Part shown: positions 26,276 to 33,668 of the stretch, piece after piece | How positions within the stretch are numbered: the stretch's first letter is position 1 | Layout of the letters: the number at the start of each line of letters is the position of its first letter | DNA from: RYN-230 sp963768945 | Lineage (GTDB): Bacteria; Actinomycetota; Actinomycetes; Streptosporangiales; Streptosporangiaceae | Assembly: GCA_963768945.1 (NCBI GenBank) | Contig: CAVYJW010000005.1 | Location: 62,001-126,000 of the forward strand | Direction of reading: 5' to 3' | Length of the DNA stretch: 64,000 nucleotides | The notes under the pieces: generated by a model | The model's database searches: none | Told to the model about the DNA's origin: nothing | What the model saw: the letters and a program-made list of their open reading frames with translations, nothing else | Translations under genes and position numbers: made by a program

Positions 26276-27474
26276 GCGTCCTGAGCTCCCTCACTCGTTG
26301 CGGCGTCCTGTCCCCCTGCGTCTGGTCCCCCGGCGTCTGGTCCCCCTGCGCCGCGCGCCTGAAAATCCTGTCCGCCGCCGGTCGTCTGCCCGCCAGCGCC
26401 GATTCCTGATTTGCTCATACCCTCTGCCGAGCCTCCTGCATCGACCCTGCTGCCTGGAGGCAGGTACGCGAAGGGACCCACGACCGCGCCCGCGCCGATA
26501 TCGGCCCCCCGGCAGAAGGACTGGATGACGGTGGCCCCCTCGCCCACGGCGGTGTCACGCAGCTGCGACCCAGGACCGACCCGGGCCCCCGCCTCGACCG
26601 CCGTTCGGCCCTCGAGCTGGGTTCCCGGCCCGATCTCGACGTCACGCGCGAGGCTCACCCCGGTGTCGATCCAGGTCGTCGCCGGGTCCACGATCGTGAC
26701 GCCCGCGCCCATCCAGCTGCCGAGCAGGCGCGCGTTGAAGATGTGCCGCGCCCGCGCCAGCTGGGCCCGGTCGTTCACGCCCAGCACCTCGTCCGGGTCA
26801 TCCAGGGTCACCGACGCCACGTGCTGGCCCTCGGCGCGCAGGATGGCGACCACGTCGGTGAGATACTCCTCACCTTTGGCGTTGTCGGTGGGCACCCGCT
26901 TGACCGCGTCACCGAGCAGGTGCGCCTCGAACGCGTAAACCCCCGAGTTGATCTCGTCCACGGCCCGCTGCGCCGGGGTGGCGTCAGCCTCCTCGACGAT
27001 GGCCACGAAGTCCCCGGACTCGTCGCGGATGATGCGGCCGTAGCCGGTGGGGTTGGCGACCCGCGCGGTCAGCACGGTGGCGGCGGCCTCGGTGGCGTGG
27101 TGCTCACGGACCAGGGCGGCCAGCGTGGCACCGCGCAGCAGCGGGGTGTCGGCGCAGGCCACCACGATCGTCCCGTGATCCAGGCCGACTTCCTCGATCA
27201 CCGTCCGGACCGCGTGGCCGGTGCCGCCCTGGCGGTGCTGGACCACAGGCTGGGCATCCGGCGCGTGCTGGGCCAGGTAATCGGTGACCTCACGGCGCCG
27301 GTGGCCCACCACCACGATGACGCGGACGGGATCGGTCTCCCGCGCGGCCGCCAGCACGTGCCCCAGCAAGGTCTCGCCGCAGATCGCGTGCAGAACCTTC
27401 GGGGTATCGGACTTCATCCGTGTACCTTCGCCCGCGGCCAGGATGATGACCGCAGCCGGACGGCTCACACTCAC
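26272..27474 (-). CDS. glmU: GlmU with intact uridyltransferase but truncated acetyltransferase domain
   Basis: Normal GlmU is about 450-495 residues and bifunctional: it acetylates GlcN-1-P, then makes UDP-GlcNAc. Here the uridyltransferase domain is complete (IILAAGEGTRMKSDTPKVLH, QHRQGGTGHAV, ACADTPLLR, GYGRIIRD, EINSGVYAF), and the beta-helix starts normally (TWIDTGVSLARDVEIGPGT, VGPFAYLPPGSRV). Then the family sequence ends. The coils that carry the acetyltransferase His/Lys/Tyr residues and the acetyl-CoA site are missing. A Gly/Ala/Asp-rich tail of about 50 residues with a 5-residue repeat (GGPDA) replaces them. No other frame holds the missing part, so this is a deletion, not a simple frameshift. 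The GTG start at 27474 has GAGGAG 9 bases upstream. Confidence 0.9.
   Translation of the reverse strand: MSVSRPAAVIILAAGEGTRMKSDTPKVLHAICGETLLGHVLAAARETDPVRVIVVVGHRRREVTDYLAQHAPDAQPVVQHRQGGTGHAVRTVIEEVGLDHGTIVVACADTPLLRGATLAALVREHHATEAAATVLTARVANPTGYGRIIRDESGDFVAIVEEADATPAQRAVDEINSGVYAFEAHLLGDAVKRVPTDNAKGEEYLTDVVAILRAEGQHVASVTLDDPDEVLGVNDRAQLARARHIFNARLLGSWMGAGVTIVDPATTWIDTGVSLARDVEIGPGTQLEGRTAVEAGARVGPGSQLRDTAVGEGATVIQSFCRGADIGAGAVVGPFAYLPPGSRVDAGGSAEGMSKSGIGAGGQTTGGGQDFQARGAGGPDAGGPDAGGQDAATSEGAQDA
26306..26352. repeat. 15-bp repeat in the tail of glmU
   Basis: About two and a half copies of a 15-bp unit (CCCCCTGCGTCTGGT and close variants) encode GGPDA repeats in the C-terminal tail that replaces the missing acetyltransferase coils. 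Confidence 0.7.
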
Positions 27475-27497
27475 TTTGCGGTGCTCCTCGGTTGCAC
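27471..27497 (-). CDS. Possible 8-codon leader ORF overlapping the glmU start
   Basis: A GTG followed by seven codons (peptide MQPRSTAK) ends in TGA that overlaps the glmU GTG start as GTGA. It has its own GAGGAG ribosome site at the same distance as that of glmU, because both derive from a 23-bp duplication. Translation is inferred from these features only. Confidence 0.35.
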   Translation of the reverse strand: MQPRSTAK

Positions 27498-27520
27498 TTT
27501 GCGGTGCTCCTCGGTTGCTG
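27475..27520. repeat. 23-bp tandem duplication covering the glmU ribosome site
   Basis: The 23-base unit beginning TTTGCGGTGCTCCTCGG is present twice, differing only at the last two bases. It duplicates the glmU Shine-Dalgarno sequence and creates the leader frame described separately. Confidence 0.9.
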
Positions 27521-27772
27521 CTCCCCGGTCCGGGATCCGCTCCCCGGTCGCGCCGTCGGGCCCGCGCTGATCCTGCCCCACTCACGTGGCTCCTCAGTTC
27601 ACGCGCCCGACCCTCGCAGGATACCGTCCGGCCAGTCTTGCCGATGCGAGTTGGGTGGGATGAAGGCCCTGCTCAGCGGAACCCAACGGGGCCCGCACGG
27701 CTCGACAGGGCGATGGTGCGCCCGGATCTCGCCAGGCCGCCAGACTGTCGGCACCGTTCGTTAGCTTCGAAC

Positions 27773-28735
27773 ATGGATTCGATTCAGTCAGATAGCGGCA
27801 GGCGGGGATCCACAAGTTCCACCGAACGGCTGCGGGAGCGGGCCATCGCCTTACGCCGCGCCGGGCACTCCCGCCGGGAAATCAAGGAGATCCTCGGCAT
27901 CGGCAGCAACGCCACTCTGGACCGCGATCTGCGCGGCGAACCGCCGCCGGACTGGACCCGCCGCCCCCGGGCCAAGGACGATTCGCACGCCAGGGCCCGG
28001 GAACTACGCGAGCGAGGCCTCGACTATGAGGAGATCGCCGGGGCGTTAGGCGTGTCCAAGAGCTCCGTCTCGCTCTGGGTCCGGGACATGCCGCGTCCGG
28101 AGCGGCTCGGCTACGAGGAGTGCCGCAAGCGGTCCGCCGAGGGGGTGCAGCGGTACTGGACCACGGAGCGTCCACTTCGAGCGGCCCGGCGTGAGGCGTT
28201 CCGTGCCGCGGCGGCTGCCGAGATCGGCCCTTTAACCGAACGGGAGATCCTGATCGCTGGGGCGATCGCCTACTGGTGTGAGGGGGCGAAGACCAAGGCC
28301 CGAGGGAGACAGGATCGTGTGGTCTTCGTCAACAGCGATCCAGCGCTGATCAGGTTCTTCCTCAGGTTTCTGGACACGGTCGGTATCGGCCGGGAGGACC
28401 TGACTTATCGCGTACATATCCATGAGGCGGCCGATGTTCCCGGCACGGAACGGTTCTGGCAGAGGGTTACTCACGCGGATCCACGCCAGTTTCGCCGTAC
28501 GGTCCTCAAAACTCACAACCCGAGGACAATCCGCACGAACGTGGGAGAGGACTACCACGGCTGCCTGTGCGTCGAAGTCCGGCGCAGCGCTGACCTGTAC
28601 CGGCAGATCGATGGCTGGGCCAGCACGATCATGGCCAACCTAACGGAGCTTGTTGCGCCGGAGTCGACGCAGCCAGATATCGAACCTGGTTTACCTGCTA
28701 CAGAGCTCCCGGGAGAGGATTCGAACCTCTGTTAA
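27773..28735 (+). CDS. Two-HTH protein with LAGLIDADG-like C-terminal region
   Basis: The 320-residue protein has two predicted helix-turn-helix units, about residues 18-45 (ERAIALRRAGHSRREIKEIL) and 70-100 (ARELRERGLDYEEIAGALG then VSKSSVSLWVRDMPRP). A conserved-looking domain follows with ILIAGAIAYWCEGAKTKARG, VVFVNSDPALIRFFLRFLDT and YRVHIHEAADVPGTERFWQRV. This pattern recalls the core of LAGLIDADG-type endonucleases, whose acidic residue sits at the end of the first motif; here WCEGAK. That assignment is inference. The last ten codons (LPGEDSNLC) are the antisense of the tRNA-Gln 3' half, so the reading frame now ends inside the tRNA gene. It could be a DNA-binding regulator or a remnant of a mobile intron or endonuclease. 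Confidence 0.7.
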   Translation: MDSIQSDSGRRGSTSSTERLRERAIALRRAGHSRREIKEILGIGSNATLDRDLRGEPPPDWTRRPRAKDDSHARARELRERGLDYEEIAGALGVSKSSVSLWVRDMPRPERLGYEECRKRSAEGVQRYWTTERPLRAARREAFRAAAAAEIGPLTEREILIAGAIAYWCEGAKTKARGRQDRVVFVNSDPALIRFFLRFLDTVGIGREDLTYRVHIHEAADVPGTERFWQRVTHADPRQFRRTVLKTHNPRTIRTNVGEDYHGCLCVEVRRSADLYRQIDGWASTIMANLTELVAPESTQPDIEPGLPATELPGEDSNLC

Positions 28736-28778
28736 GGGTACCAAAGACCCTCGTCCTGCCTGGCTAGACGACCCGGGA
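28706..28778 (-). tRNA. tRNA-Gln (anticodon TTG)
   Basis: A 73-base cloverleaf is readable on the minus strand. The acceptor stem is TCCCGGG with CCCGGGA. The anticodon stem is AGGGT/ACCCT with loop CTTTGGT, giving anticodon TTG. The T arm is AGAGG-TTCGAAT-CCTCT, and the discriminator is G. CCA is not encoded. It is antisense to the end of the HTH gene. Confidence 0.93.
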
Positions 28779-29129
28779 TCGCGTCTCGTCGCAAACTTTA
28801 CCGGGCGCTAGGTGGGACGGCTGCAGACCGCCAGGACAGTCGGCAACTGCCACCAATGGGGGTCCGGCTGGTGACCGGGTAGTCAGGATGAATCCAGGGC
28901 CGACGGAGGCCACCTGCAGCAAACACGTCTCGATATGCGAGACGGCCATACGGTTACTCTGCGCTGAACAGCTGACCACTTGGGGGAATCTTTCGGCCCT
29001 CGGTGTGCAAGTTACGGTTTCGTAGGTTACGGTGACGTAAGCGTCATGAATTCTGCGAAGCTGGGTAGCAGCGCGGGAACAGACGTGCGGCCCTACCTCC
29101 AAGGCCCCGAGAGCAGAGCGAGGTTCAGC
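28779..29129. other. Regulatory region between tRNA-Gln and the desaturase gene
   Basis: There is no gene in these 351 bases. They contain the tRNA promoter side, a 7-bp-arm inverted repeat CGTCTCG/CGAGACG at 28926-28944, and the tandem TACG-N4-CGTA operators upstream of the desaturase (listed separately). Confidence 0.55.
29011..29041 (+). promoter_or_regulatory. Tandem TACG-N4-CGTA operators upstream of the desaturase gene
   Basis: Two imperfect palindromes, TACGGTTTCGTA at 29013-29024 and TTACGGTGACGTAA at 29027-29040, lie 15 bases apart centre to centre, on nearly the same face of the helix. They stand about 90 bases before the start codon of the desaturase, which is cotranscribed with a TetR-type regulator. 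Binding by that regulator, sensing acyl-CoA or lipid state, is the likely role but is inferred. Confidence 0.6.
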
Positions 29130-30191
29130 ATGACTGCCTCCCCCGAGACCATCCCGGACAGGACCACGCCGGCTGCCGAACCCACGGTCACCCGGCGTAC
29201 CCCCCTGCCGGAGATCGAACCCGAGCCGAGCAGTCACCTGGACCGCTTTCTGGTCGCCCTGTTCGTCACGATCCCGCTCCTCGCCGTGCTCGCCGCGATC
29301 CCGCTGGCCTGGAACCTCGGCTGGCTCGGCTGGCACGACGTGGTGATCGCGCTGGTCTTCTACGTGATCTCCGGCATGGGGATCAGCATGGGCTTCCACC
29401 GCTACTTCACCCACTCGTCGTTCAAGGCGAACCGGGGACTCAAGATCGCGCTGGCCATCGCCGGCAGCCTGGCCATCGAGGGGCCCGTGCTGGTCTGGGT
29501 AGCTGACCACCGCAGGCACCACAAGTACAGCGACAAGGAAGGCGACCCGCACTCGCCGTGGCGGTTCGGCACAGACTGGAAGGCCCTCACCAAGGGCTTC
29601 GGGTACGCGCACGTCGGCTGGCTGTTCAACCCCAACCGGACCTCGCAGGCCAGGTTCTGCCCGGACCTGCTGGCCGACAAGGATGTAAGCCGCGTTTCGC
29701 GGTGGTTCCCCGGCCTGGTCGCCGTCTCGCTGCTCGCCCCCGCCCTGATCGGCGGCCTCTGGTCGATGTCCATCGCCGGCGCGCTCACCGCGTTCTTCTG
29801 GGCCAGCCTGGTCCGAATCTGCCTGCTGCACCACGTGACCTGGTCGATCAACTCGGTCTGCCACACGTTCGGCAACGAGGACTTCGAGGTGCGCGACAAG
29901 TCCCGCAACGTCGCCTGGCTGGCCATCCCCTCGTTCGGTGAGTCCTGGCACAACCTGCACCACTCCGACCCGACCTGCGCCCGGCACGGCGCGCTCAAGG
30001 GCCAGATCGACATCAGCGCCCGGGTCATCGCCTGGGCCGAGGACCTCGGCTGGGCCTACGACGTCCGCTGGCCGGACGGCGAGCGGCTGTCCGCCCGGCT
30101 GACCGGGGTGCGGGGCAAGGCCCTCGGCTCCATGACCGACCGCCCAGCCGCCCGCCAGGCCCCGAAGTCGGGTGACCGGAAGGCTGCGTGA
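29130..30191 (+). CDS. Membrane fatty-acyl (delta-9 type) desaturase
   Basis: This di-iron membrane desaturase puts a double bond into acyl chains for membrane fluidity. The 353-residue protein has four membrane spans in two pairs and the three histidine boxes: HRYFTH (H-x4-H), HRRHHK (H-x2-HH) and HNLHHSD (H-x2-HH). A stretch after the second box, GWLFNPNRTSQARF, fits the acyl-CoA desaturase family. The ATG with GAGG before it was preferred over an upstream start. It is followed 18 bases later by a TetR-type regulator in the same direction, and tandem operators lie upstream. Confidence 0.93.
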   Translation: MTASPETIPDRTTPAAEPTVTRRTPLPEIEPEPSSHLDRFLVALFVTIPLLAVLAAIPLAWNLGWLGWHDVVIALVFYVISGMGISMGFHRYFTHSSFKANRGLKIALAIAGSLAIEGPVLVWVADHRRHHKYSDKEGDPHSPWRFGTDWKALTKGFGYAHVGWLFNPNRTSQARFCPDLLADKDVSRVSRWFPGLVAVSLLAPALIGGLWSMSIAGALTAFFWASLVRICLLHHVTWSINSVCHTFGNEDFEVRDKSRNVAWLAIPSFGESWHNLHHSDPTCARHGALKGQIDISARVIAWAEDLGWAYDVRWPDGERLSARLTGVRGKALGSMTDRPAARQAPKSGDRKAA

Positions 30192-30209
30192 TGGCGTCAT
30201 GATGGGCTG

Positions 30210-30863
30210 GTGACCAATTCGGACTCTGGCTCCGGTCAGCGCAAGCGGATGACCGGGAAGCAACGCCGCGAGCAGCTGCTGGACGTCGGGCGGCGGCTGT
30301 TCGCGGAACGCGGATTCGAGGGAACCTCCATCGAGGAGATCGCCGCCCAGGCAGGCGTGTCCAAGCCGGTGGTCTACGAGCACTTCGGTGGCAAGGAAGG
30401 CCTGTACGCGGTGGTGGTGGACCGCGAGGTCGAGCGGTTGCTGGGCATGGCCACCCGGATCCTGGGCGGCGAGCACACCAGGGAGAAGTTCGAGGCGGCG
30501 GCGATCGTCCTGCTCAAGTACATCGAGGACGACGCCGACGGCTTCCGCATCCTGGTCCGCGACTCGCACCCGGCCTCGGGCTCCGGCACCTTCGGGAGCC
30601 TGATCAGCGACATCGCCAGCCAGGTGGAGTACATCCTGAGCGACTTCTTCGCGGACCGCGGTTATGACCCGAATCTTGTGCCGATGTACGCGCAGATGCT
30701 GGTGGGCATGGTGGCCATGACCGGGCAATGGTGGCTGGACGCGCGCAAGCCGAAGATGGAAGAGGTCGCGGCCCATCTCATCAACCTGGCCTGGAACGGG
30801 TTGTCGCAGCTGGAGACCGAGCCGCGGATCTCCAGCGAGGTGGTCAAGCGCGCCCGGTCCTGA
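30210..30863 (+). CDS. TetR-family regulator, probably of the desaturase operon
   Basis: A 217-residue TetR protein. The HTH is GFEGTSIEEIAAQAGVSKPVVYEHFGGKEGLYAVVVDRE (residues about 35-72), preceded by a basic start (GQRKRMTGKQRREQLLD). The C-terminal helical ligand domain has DFFADRGYDPNLVPMYAQM and a Trp pair (QWWLDARKP). Its place directly behind a desaturase and the paired palindromes in front suggest autoregulation of the operon in answer to a lipid ligand. The GTG start gives a short Ser/Asn-rich lead. Confidence 0.88.
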   Translation: MTNSDSGSGQRKRMTGKQRREQLLDVGRRLFAERGFEGTSIEEIAAQAGVSKPVVYEHFGGKEGLYAVVVDREVERLLGMATRILGGEHTREKFEAAAIVLLKYIEDDADGFRILVRDSHPASGSGTFGSLISDIASQVEYILSDFFADRGYDPNLVPMYAQMLVGMVAMTGQWWLDARKPKMEEVAAHLINLAWNGLSQLETEPRISSEVVKRARS

Positions 30864-30887
30864 TCCGGCCGGCAGACCTTCCTCGCG

Positions 30888-31802
30888 TCAGGCCCCGGCC
30901 CGGGCGACCACGAACACGCGCCGGAACGGTAGCACCGTGCCATACGGCGCCGCCGGATAGGCCACCCGGATCCGGTCCCGGTACTCGGCCAGGAAGTCCT
31001 CAGCCAGCGCCGGGGGCAGGGCGGCCAGCACCGGGCGCAGCCCGCTGCCCCGGTACCAGTCCACCACCGCGTCCTGGCCCTGCAGCACGTGCAGGTAGGT
31101 GGTCTCCCACGCGTCCACCTCGCAGCCCGCCCCGGCCAGCAGGGCCAGGTAGCCCCCGGGCTCGCCGGCCTGCCGGTTCAGCGTGGCGCCGCCGAGCAGC
31201 GGCTTCCACCGCGGCGCGCTGGCCAGGTCCCGGAGGATGGCATGGCTCGGCTGGTCGAAGTTGCCCGGGAGCTGGAAGGCCAGCCAGCCACCGGGGGTCA
31301 GCCAGCGGACCCAGGAGGTCAGCAGTTCCTGGTGGCCGGGGATCCACTGCAGCACGGCGTTACAGGTGATCACGTCCACCGGCTGCTCCGGCTGCCAGGT
31401 CCGGATGTCGGCCAGCCGGAACTCCAGCCGGCCAGCCGGAACCGCCCCCGCGCCAGGCGCCGCCGCTTGTGCTGCCCCAGCATCCGCAGCCACAGCCTCC
31501 GCCGTCCCAGCCTCCGCAGCCCCAGCATCCCCCGCCCCAGCATCCCCCGCCCCAGCATCCGCAGCCACAGCGTCCGCCGCCCCAGCCTCCGCCCGGGCAG
31601 CCTCGATCATCTCCGGTGAGCTGTCCACGCCGAGCACACGGGCGCCCGGCCACCGTGCAGCCAGCACGGCGGTGAGGTTGCCGGGACCGCAGCCGAGGTC
31701 GACCACGAAGCCCGGCTCATCCTCCTGAACCCGGCTGAGCAAGTCGAAGAAGGGGCGCCCCCGCTCGTCGCCGAACCGGAGGTAGGTACCTGGATCCCAC
31801 AT
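30888..31802 (-). CDS. tam: Trans-aconitate 2-methyltransferase
   Basis: Tam methylates trans-aconitate, a spontaneous inhibitor of aconitase, with S-adenosylmethionine. The start MWDPGTYLRFGDERGRPFFD, the SAM-binding FVVDLGCGPGNLTAVLAARW, LGVDSSPEMIEAAR and NAVLQWIPGHQELLTSW are family constants. Unusually, about 45 residues of Ala/Gly/Asp/Glu five-residue repeats (GDAGA, AEAGT) are inserted at about 75-120, after the second SAM motif. They are encoded by a 15-bp tandem repeat. It is divergent from tamR with operator palindromes in between, as in Streptomyces coelicolor. Confidence 0.9.
   Translation of the reverse strand: MWDPGTYLRFGDERGRPFFDLLSRVQEDEPGFVVDLGCGPGNLTAVLAARWPGARVLGVDSSPEMIEAARAEAGAADAVAADAGAGDAGAGDAGAAEAGTAEAVAADAGAAQAAAPGAGAVPAGRLEFRLADIRTWQPEQPVDVITCNAVLQWIPGHQELLTSWVRWLTPGGWLAFQLPGNFDQPSHAILRDLASAPRWKPLLGGATLNRQAGEPGGYLALLAGAGCEVDAWETTYLHVLQGQDAVVDWYRGSGLRPVLAALPPALAEDFLAEYRDRIRVAYPAAPYGTVLPFRRVFVVARAGA
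31483..31605. repeat. 15-bp coding repeat inside tam
   Basis: About seven to eight degenerate copies of a 15-bp unit (AGCATCCCCCGCCCC and variants) encode the Ala/Gly/Asp-rich insertion in the methyltransferase. The unit keeps the reading frame. Confidence 0.75.
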
Positions 31803-31818
31803 TCCGCCCGCCTATTTC

Positions 31819-31832
31819 TCTCGATATCGAGA
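31819..31832. promoter_or_regulatory. TamR-type operator near tam
   Basis: TCTCGATATCGAGA is a perfect 14-bp palindrome 16 bases before the tam start codon, the right place to block tam transcription. TamR, a MarR-family protein, is known to bind such palindromes between tam and tamR in Streptomyces. Confidence 0.75.
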
Positions 31833-31864
31833 TACCTGATCGGCACATGTCTACCCGGGCCACA

Positions 31865-31880
31865 CTCTTGATGTCAAGAG
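31865..31880. promoter_or_regulatory. Second TamR-type operator near tamR
   Basis: CTCTTGATGTCAAGAG has 7-bp arms around TG and lies 13 bases before the tamR ATG. It resembles the first palindrome (CTCxxGATxTCxxGAG), consistent with autorepression of tamR. Confidence 0.72.
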
Positions 31881-31893
31881 ATATGCTGCCCGC

Positions 31894-32424
31894 ATGGACG
31901 AACACCCCGGAGGGCCAGTCCAGCCCGCTTCGCTGGCCCGCGACGAGGTGGACGATCTCGTCGCCGCCTGGCACTCCGAGCGGCCCGACCTCGACGTGGA
32001 GCCGCTCCAGGTGCTCAGCCGGGTGTCCCGGCTCGCCCGGCACCTGGACCGGGCCCGGCGTGCCGCCTTCACCGAGCACGGACTGGAGACCTGGGAGTTC
32101 GACGTGCTGTCTGCCCTGCGCAGGCAGGGAGCGCCTTATCAGCTCACCCCCGGGGCGCTCCTCCGGGCCACGCTGGTCACCTCCGGCACGATGACCAACC
32201 GGGTAGACCGGCTGGCCGCGGCCGGGCTGGTCCGCCGGGAGCCCGACCCTCAGGACCGTCGCGGCGTGCTGGTCACGCTGACCCCGGCCGGGGTAGACCG
32301 GGTCAACGCGGCCCTGGCAGATCTCCTGCTCGGCGAGCATGCGCTGCTCCACGGGCTCAGCGAGGCTGACCGCCGCACGCTGGCCGACCTGCTGCGCGTC
32401 CTGCTCGCGCCGCTGGACGCCTAG
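31894..32424 (+). CDS. tamR: MarR-family regulator TamR
   Basis: The 176-residue winged-helix regulator shows RRAAFTEHGLETWEFDVLSA and ALLRATLVTSGTMTNRVDRL (recognition helix). The beta wing is VRREPDPQDRRGVLVTLTPAG, with dimer helices at both ends. Divergence from tam and two matching palindromes identify it as TamR. In Streptomyces TamR releases DNA when it binds trans-aconitate, citrate or related acids, linking aconitase trouble to detoxification and citric-acid-cycle genes. A long N-terminal helix (residues 1-30) is typical of the PecS/UrtR/TamR subgroup. Confidence 0.9.
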   Translation: MDEHPGGPVQPASLARDEVDDLVAAWHSERPDLDVEPLQVLSRVSRLARHLDRARRAAFTEHGLETWEFDVLSALRRQGAPYQLTPGALLRATLVTSGTMTNRVDRLAAAGLVRREPDPQDRRGVLVTLTPAGVDRVNAALADLLLGEHALLHGLSEADRRTLADLLRVLLAPLDA

Positions 32425-32429
32425 CTCCG

Positions 32430-32500
32430 ACGGCCGCCTGGCCCGACGGGCCTCGCGACGAGCCGCCTGGCGACGGGCCGCCTCGCGACGGGCCGGTCAC
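32430..32500. repeat. GC-rich imperfect direct repeats after tamR
   Basis: Units of about 15-18 bases around CGCCTCGCGACGGGCC and CGCCTGGCGACGGGCC recur four to five times. The stretch starts right after the tamR stop and does not code for a recognisable protein. It precedes a region that must contain the promoter of the SGNH hydrolase gene. Confidence 0.6.
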
Positions 32501-32647
32501 CTGGCCGGGCAGCCTCCGGCCCAGCACCCGCTAGCCACGGTCACATACGGCCGCGCCAAATAGCCGCTCTTACCTCTTACGGACATAGGCCACTCGGCCG
32601 TACCATTCCCGTCACACACTCCTAATCCCGCATGATCCGGAGGACAC

Positions 32648-33602
32648 ATGCGCCGCATTGCCACTTTCGCGGTCTTCGCCTCCGCGATCGCGCTCGCCGT
32701 CGGCACCAGCGCGGCCCCGGCCTTAGCCGCCCCGGCGGGACATGGCGGGAACCACGGGGCGCGCTACTACCTGGCCCTCGGTGACTCGCTCTCGGTGGGC
32801 ATCCAGCCCGATGCCGCGGGCACCGACGTGCCCACCGATCAGGGCTATCCCGACCAGCTCGCGTTCGACACTCCGCCAGCGCGGCCAAGACCTGCGGCTG
32901 GTCAAGCTGGGCTGTTCCGGGGAGACCACGGTCACTTTCATCGACGGCGGGATCTGCACGTACCCCGGCGACGGGGGAGGCGGGAACTCCGCGGCGGGCG
33001 GAAGCGGCCCGACCTCGGCCGACTCCCAGCTGGCCGCGGCCACCCAGTTCCTCCGCGCGCACCGCGGCGACGTAGGCCTGGTCACCGTCGACATCGGCGC
33101 CAATGACCTGAACCCCTGCGTCGCCCTGGGACAGGCCGCGCAGATCCAGTCGTGCCTCACGGCGCTGATACCCGAGGTGGTCACCAACCTGACCACGATC
33201 ATGTCGGCGCTGCGCCAGGCGGGCGGCAGCCGGGTGGAGATCATCGGCATGCGCTACTACGACCCCGAACTGGCTGACTGGCTCACCGGGCCGGCCGGGC
33301 AGTCCCTGGCCCAGGCCAGCGTGGGCCTGCTGGACACCTACAACGGATACCTGGCCGGGGTCTACCAGCAGTACGGCGCGGACGTGGCCGATGTGTTCAC
33401 CGCGTTCGGCACCACGGACTTCACCGACCAGGTGACCCTGCCAGGCCTGGGTACCCTGCCCAGCAACGTGGCGACGATCTGCCAGCTGACCTGGGAGTGC
33501 GTGCCACCGCCGCAGGGCCCGAACGAGCACGCCAACGCGGCCGGCTACCGCGTCATCGCCGACGCCTTCCTCGCCGCCTATCACCCCTGGGCCCGCCGCT
33601 GA
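32648..33602 (+). pseudogene. Secreted SGNH/GDSL hydrolase, frameshifted
   Basis: This is an extracellular esterase or lipase of the SGNH fold. The first frame gives a Sec signal peptide (MRRIATFAVFASAIALAVG… cleaved near ALAAPA) and block I YYLALGDSLSVGIQ with the nucleophile Ser. That frame leaves the family sequence after QLAF at about 32866. The rest (LRQRGQDLRLVKLGCSGETT, VTVDIGANDLNPC = block III, NEHANAAGYRVIAD = block V with the catalytic His) is one base out of step. Removing one base near 32867 joins them into a complete enzyme of about 317 residues. The start has AGGA before the ATG. Confidence 0.85.
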
Positions 33603-33610
33603 CTCATCAT

Positions 33611-33652
33611 CGTGGAGCGTTGTGCGCCGCCGGCGGCGCATAACGCTCCACG
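33611..33652. terminator. 21-bp inverted repeat between convergent genes
   Basis: The arms 33611-33631 and 33632-33652 pair fully except for one G-T wobble and meet at a CCGG centre. It begins 8 bases after the SGNH hydrolase stop and ends 16 bases before the ABC-F stop on the other strand. This is ideal for a two-way terminator, though no T-run follows. Confidence 0.75.
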
Positions 33653-33668
33653 TTGATACGTGGCCGCC

